DNA of 9,418 nt from Actinomycetes bacterium (GTDB lineage Bacteria; Actinomycetota; Acidimicrobiia; Acidimicrobiales; RAAP-2): the NCBI GenBank assembly GCA_021799915.1, contig JAJYZN010000105.1, positions 1 through 9,418 on the forward strand, read 5' to 3'. Positions 6,660 to 9,418 of the stretch are shown one piece after another (the stretch's first letter is position 1; the number at the start of each line of letters is the position of its first letter). The notes under the pieces were generated by a model. That model had not been told where the DNA came from and ran no database searches. It saw only the letters and a list, made by a program, of their open reading frames with translations. The position numbers and the translations under genes were made by a program.

Positions 6660-6675
6660 CGCCGGGCCGCCGGCG
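6660..6675. terminator. Short GC hairpin between convergent genes
   Basis: CGCCGG (6660-6665) and CCGGCG (6670-6675) form a six-base-pair stem with a four-base loop in the 36-base gap between the transporter stop and the PilX-like stop. Its position suits a bidirectional terminator, but there is no T-run on either side and the stem is short, so function is uncertain. Confidence 0.3.
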
Positions 6676-6676
6676 C

Positions 6677-8248
6677 TCAGGTGGACTGGCGGACGTAGAC
6701 GACACCCAACGAGATCTTGCCTCCTGTCGAAGAACGTGATCCGCCAGTGGCGCCCGGAACTGTGATCGGACTGCCGAATGCCATGCCGTTGGCGGCCGTG
6801 TAGCCGCTGCCGGCGTAGACCTCGCCCTCGACCACTGTGGCATGTCCGGTCATGGAGATCGAGCACGGGGTGAAGAAGAGCGTGTCGACTCCTGTGTGGA
6901 TCTTCCCCGTCATGTTGATGTCCCCGTTCCCGCCTGCGCACGACACCGGAGTCCCGGCCGAGGTGTCGGTAGGGACGATGAGACCGAGGTGCACCGTGCT
7001 GCCGGCCGGGGACGATGTCACGTGGGTGGGTGTCGGGAGATCGAATCCAGCGGTCGAGAACACCATGAGGCTCCGGGCCAGGACCAGCTGTGTGCAGTAG
7101 TAGGGGTTGGCTGCCCACGACGGACAGTATGTGTGGTTCTGGGGCAGCTCTATCGGGCACGTGGTGTACAGGGCCACCGGCTTGGCTGTCCCTGTGGGTG
7201 TGGTGGTTGTGTGCATGGCGAACATGGCCTTGTAGGCGGCACCGCATGTGGAGTTCGCGATCACCACCCGGTAGCCGTCGGTAGCCCACCCCGTCGGTGT
7301 CCACGGTACGGTGGGGAAGGACTGGGTGGGAAGCGATCCCAGCGACGAGTCGTTCTGGACGATCCGTACCGACGGGTGTGTCTTGGGCCACCATGACGGG
7401 TACGTGACTTTGGTCTTGGCTACGACTCCGCTCAGTGTCGGGTTCCCACTGATGGCGATCCCGGGTGTGGCCGAGGCGTAGGAGGTGAGTGTCGAGCCCA
7501 CCGAAGGACTCCCGCTCGGGATTGACACCTTCCCACCGGCTTCGGCGGTACCGTCAATGGCGCAGTCGCCTGTGAGGGTGAGGGTGCCGGTGGCGATCAG
7601 GGTGCCGGTCATCGACCCCCCTGATCCACACGACACGTTGCCGTTCACGTACACGGTCTTCCCCTTCGTCTTGAAGGCATCGGCTCCCGAGATGGTGAAC
7701 CCGGCCCCGACGTAGGCAGCGTCACCGAAGACGGTGCCCATCGGTGCGACGGCCACGTCGGCCTCGGAGACCATCCGGGCCGTCTGGATGCCGTCAACTC
7801 CCTCGGATGTGAGAAGGACGGCTTGCGGGATGGTGCCGGTGGCCAACGCCGCGCAGGTGTCAACGGACTTCGCTGTGATTGTCTGGTAGTAGGTCGCGGT
7901 CACCGAGTACGAGGAGGGCTCCGGGGTGCTCCCCAGTGTCCCGGCGACGGCGTTGGAGCCGCAGGGTGCGGCGGCCATGGTGGCGCCCGACTCGATGCGC
8001 TGGAACGCGACGTCCACTCCCGACGCCGCGGCCTGGAGAGCTTGCTGACGGTCCACGTTGGAGACCGTGGACGAGCTGGCGGCGACCACGAGCTGGGCGC
8101 CCACCACCCCGATGAGCGAGAGGATGCTGGCCAGGATGACCACGGTGGCCAGCACGGCGAATCCGACGTCGTCACGTCCGTCCGGCACTCGACCGGAAGG
8201 TTGCGGCCCCCGGCCAGCACGTGGGCTCATTGGGTGTGCAGCGCGCAT
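6677..8248 (-). CDS. PilX-like type IV pilus protein with large beta-rich ectodomain
   Basis: A 523-residue surface protein. A charged leader (1-27) is followed by Gly29-Phe30 and one hydrophobic helix (FAVLATVVILASILSLIGVV, 30-49, continuing to about 56), then a typical pilin-stalk helix with NVDRQQALQAAASGVDVAFQ (64-83). This is the layout of PilX-type minor pilins; unlike classical pilins there is no Glu at position +5 after the presumed cleavage point. The remaining roughly 440 residues are rich in Thr, Ser and Gly. Two stretches (about 174-249 and 439-494) show short repeating strands such as GTLIATGTLTLTGDCAIDG, suggestive of a beta-helix. Ten cysteines in the ectodomain, an even number, suggest disulfides outside the cell. 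Cleavage by a PilD-type peptidase and a role in pilus priming or adhesion are inferred from family and context. ATG 8248 is chosen over GTG 8251 because GAGGAGG is six bases upstream. It lies 31 bases after the PilW-like gene. Confidence 0.75.
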   Translation of the reverse strand: MRAAHPMSPRAGRGPQPSGRVPDGRDDVGFAVLATVVILASILSLIGVVGAQLVVAASSSTVSNVDRQQALQAAASGVDVAFQRIESGATMAAAPCGSNAVAGTLGSTPEPSSYSVTATYYQTITAKSVDTCAALATGTIPQAVLLTSEGVDGIQTARMVSEADVAVAPMGTVFGDAAYVGAGFTISGADAFKTKGKTVYVNGNVSCGSGGSMTGTLIATGTLTLTGDCAIDGTAEAGGKVSIPSGSPSVGSTLTSYASATPGIAISGNPTLSGVVAKTKVTYPSWWPKTHPSVRIVQNDSSLGSLPTQSFPTVPWTPTGWATDGYRVVIANSTCGAAYKAMFAMHTTTTPTGTAKPVALYTTCPIELPQNHTYCPSWAANPYYCTQLVLARSLMVFSTAGFDLPTPTHVTSSPAGSTVHLGLIVPTDTSAGTPVSCAGGNGDINMTGKIHTGVDTLFFTPCSISMTGHATVVEGEVYAGSGYTAANGMAFGSPITVPGATGGSRSSTGGKISLGVVYVRQST

Positions 8249-8254
8249 CACTGG

Positions 8255-8261
8255 CCTCCTC
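8255..8261 (-). promoter_or_regulatory. Strong ribosome-binding site for the PilX-like gene
   Basis: GAGGAGG on the minus strand lies six bases before ATG 8248 and only three before GTG 8251, so it favours the ATG. It falls within the 31-base gap after the PilW-like stop, so the gene has its own initiation site even if it shares a transcript. Confidence 0.8.
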
Positions 8262-8279
8262 GGGCTCTTCTGCCCGGTC

Positions 8280-8927
8280 TCACGGCGTCCCCGGTGTCGG
8301 GGTGGGTGTGCAGAATTGGGTGTCCGAGGGCGAGAAGAACTGGGCGTCTGTCGCCGAGAAGGACGTCGTCACCCGAGTCGAGGGTGCCGTGGGCCCACCT
8401 GTGCGGACCACGAGGTCCACGCTCAGCACGCGATTGTCATAGACCGATGTCGTGGCGAGGACGAAGGGCGGACGTGTGGTCGGGTTGACCACTCCCCGGA
8501 TGACTTCCCTCCATCCCGAGACCTGATCGGGGCTCCCTTCCGGCCAGGACCGCTGCTCCAGACGAGTTGTTACGACCCTCCACTGCTCGCACGTTGTCCC
8601 CGATGCAGTCACCGAGAGCAGGCGAACTGAGAAGCCGGCGGGGATCCCGGTGCCGGCCTTGGCGGCCTCTGTGGCCGGATTGAACACCAGGTTCGCCGAG
8701 CTGGTCTGCTGCTGGATCTGGATCAAGGCGTCGTTGGCAAGCTGGTTCTCGTGGTTGACCGCCACCGATTCGTTGTTCGTCTTCAGGTCCACGGCCAGGG
8801 AGGTGGCCACCAGGGCCAGGACGATCGTCGCCACTCCCATGGCCACCAGGATCTCGACCAGGCTGAAGCCCTGCTCCCCGGCCCGCTCCCGCCGACGCTC
8901 CCGGATTCGGTGTACCCAGATCTTCAC
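8280..8927 (-). CDS. PilW-like type IV prepilin
   Basis: A 215-residue prepilin. A basic leader (KIWVHRIRERRRERAGEQG, 2-20) precedes the classical cleavage and methylation site: Gly20 then FSLVE, with Glu25 at the +5 position. A hydrophobic helix runs to about residue 43 and continues into a polar helix containing NENQ-like and QIQQQTSSANLVF segments (to about 82), as in PilW/PilJ-type minor pilins. The globular part has two cysteines (113 and 206) that could close a C-terminal disulfide loop, and the chain ends in a Thr-Pro-rich tail. Processing by a prepilin peptidase and incorporation into a type IV pilus or pseudopilus tip are inferred from these features. The start is GTG 8927, which overlaps the stop of the preceding frame as GTGA. 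An upstream in-frame ATG (9071) would bury the leader behind 48 unlikely residues. It is followed closely by the PilX-like gene. Confidence 0.85.
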   Translation of the reverse strand: MKIWVHRIRERRRERAGEQGFSLVEILVAMGVATIVLALVATSLAVDLKTNNESVAVNHENQLANDALIQIQQQTSSANLVFNPATEAAKAGTGIPAGFSVRLLSVTASGTTCEQWRVVTTRLEQRSWPEGSPDQVSGWREVIRGVVNPTTRPPFVLATTSVYDNRVLSVDLVVRTGGPTAPSTRVTTSFSATDAQFFSPSDTQFCTPTPTPGTP

Positions 8928-9196
8928 GACGCCGCCTGGTACGACGTTGTGGCCACCACGCTGCCCAGGTTCACCGTGATGGTGAAGTCGCAGATGACCG
9001 TGGACCCTTGCACGGCCTGGTAGGTGATGACCGCCTGGATCGGAGATGGCACTGTCATTCGTGCTCGGCACGGGGTTTTGCAGGACGGTGTTGTGGACTG
9101 CTGGGTGGAGATGGCATCCACGGACAGGACGGTTGTCATGGAGACGGTCACTGCTCCCCCCGGGGCCGATGCGTCCTGGGCCGTGACCTTGGGCAC
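8924..9196 (-). CDS. Secreted-type Thr/Ser-rich protein of the pilin cluster, start uncertain
   Basis: This minus-strand frame ends in TGA overlapping the PilW-like start (GTGA, 8927-8924), as expected for coupled genes of one operon. The product is rich in Thr, Ser, Val and Ala, with predicted alternating strands (AVTVSMTTVLSVDAIS; GSTVICDFTITVNLGSVV) and three cysteines, like an exported beta domain. I do not recognise the family. The only in-frame standard start is GTG 9196, with no Shine-Dalgarno and no signal peptide. Coding-like sequence continues further upstream (PSPQLTYWNGSGYTTTALTG, within 9197-9307) to an in-frame TGA at 9308-9310. Either a non-standard start lies in 9197-9307, or the gene has been split by a stop and the piece entering from the window edge is its front half. 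An exported or pilus-associated role is inferred only from composition and neighbours. Confidence 0.5.
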   Translation of the reverse strand: MPKVTAQDASAPGGAVTVSMTTVLSVDAISTQQSTTPSCKTPCRARMTVPSPIQAVITYQAVQGSTVICDFTITVNLGSVVATTSYQAAS

Positions 9197-9307
9197 CGTG
9201 ATTGCCGGTGCACTCCCGGTGAGGGCCGTGGTGGTGTACCCGCTCCCGTTCCAGTAGGTCAGCTGGGGGCTGGGAGCTGTGGGGATGGGGACGGTGGCCT
9301 TAGAGGC

Positions 9308-9418
9308 TCAGCGGATAGGGACGATGGCACGTGACCAGCGGTTCCGGTAGTCGATCAGCTTGGCGGTGAGCAAGAAGACGACCGCCAGCGCCAGCTGTGC
9401 AAGCCGGTGAGAGGTCGT
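9308..9418 (-). CDS. Partial reading frame with membrane segment, C-terminal end
   Basis: The last 36 codons of a minus-strand frame enter from the window edge and stop at TGA 9310-9308. They contain a hydrophobic stretch (LAQLALAVVFLLTA) followed by a basic tail (KLIDYRNRWSRAIVPIR), which would fit a C-terminal membrane anchor with a cytoplasmic tail. The frame is the same as that of the downstream secreted-type sequence, with GC-rich third positions on both sides of the stop. It may be the end of an independent upstream gene or the front part of a gene broken by the stop. Too little is visible to name a family. Confidence 0.35.
   Translation of the reverse strand, partial: TTSHRLAQLALAVVFLLTAKLIDYRNRWSRAIVPIR

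Noticed and set aside
5398..6765. Plus-strand 455-codon frame overlapping the transporter
   Set aside because: It is Arg/Gly-rich with no hydrophobic segments or motifs; a +1-type shadow of the transporter that also runs into the convergent gene.
7823..8488. Plus-strand frame of 221 codons opposite the pilin genes
   Set aside because: Antisense to the prepilin pair; low-complexity Arg/Gly content and no domain.
8928..9071. N-terminal extension of the PilW-like protein from ATG 9071
   Set aside because: It would place 48 His/Gly/Arg-rich residues before a normal prepilin leader and overlap the preceding gene in another frame; GTG 8927 with its GTGA overlap fits better.
1..9418. tRNA, rRNA, CRISPR array or complete insertion sequence
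   Set aside because: No cloverleaf-like or rRNA-like stretch, no regularly spaced repeats and no transposase or integrase were seen; the only tandem repeat is the 9-bp coding tract at 5630-5674.

Overview
The window is GC-rich, densely packed bacterial DNA. The families present are an alpha-methylacyl-CoA racemase, an F420-type luciferase-like oxidoreductase, a stand-alone Lrp/AsnC ligand domain, a GH1 glycosidase and type IV prepilin-like proteins, with frequent GTG starts. Together they suggest a high-GC actinobacterium, perhaps an uncultured acidimicrobial lineage; this is inference from gene content and codon style, not a demonstrated identity. No rRNA, tRNA, CRISPR array or complete insertion sequence was seen.

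Left part (1-2065, all minus strand): a GH1 beta-glycosidase overlaps by ATGA the start of a galactokinase gene. The galactokinase keeps only its N-terminal sugar-binding end (about 100 recognisable codons) and then runs into unrelated sequence. That sequence ends in a small CPxCG motif and overlaps, again by ATGA, the start of a P-loop ATPase cut by the window edge. The ATPase resembles proteins I associate with actinobacterial integrated elements, so galK looks interrupted by a mobile element or a rearrangement (or an assembly join).

Middle part (2110-6640): a plus-strand alpha-methylacyl-CoA racemase with the full His/Asp/Glu catalytic set; then three minus-strand genes (read in order 4937 to 3296: stand-alone Lrp/AsnC ligand domain, LLM F420-type oxidoreductase, VOC-fold protein); then a divergent plus-strand MFS transporter. 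The transporter carries a collagen-like Gly-Pro-Ala tract encoded by five perfect 9-bp repeats, in a loop predicted to be cytoplasmic. Its ATG has no Shine-Dalgarno but a -10-like hexamer just upstream, as in leaderless transcripts.

Right part (6677-9418, minus strand): a minor-pilin cluster. A PilW-like prepilin with a classical G|FSLVE cleavage site is followed by a PilX-like protein with a very large, Cys-containing, beta-rich ectodomain. Upstream and coupled by GTGA is a Thr/Ser-rich secreted-type reading frame whose true start is unclear, because an in-frame TGA separates it from a further partial reading frame that enters from the window edge. The convergent end between the transporter and the PilX-like gene carries a short GC hairpin.

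I see no clearly new multi-gene system. The points most worth checking are the interrupted galK with its ATPase neighbour, the collagen-like insertion in the transporter, the large PilX-like ectodomain, and the in-frame stop at 9308-9310.
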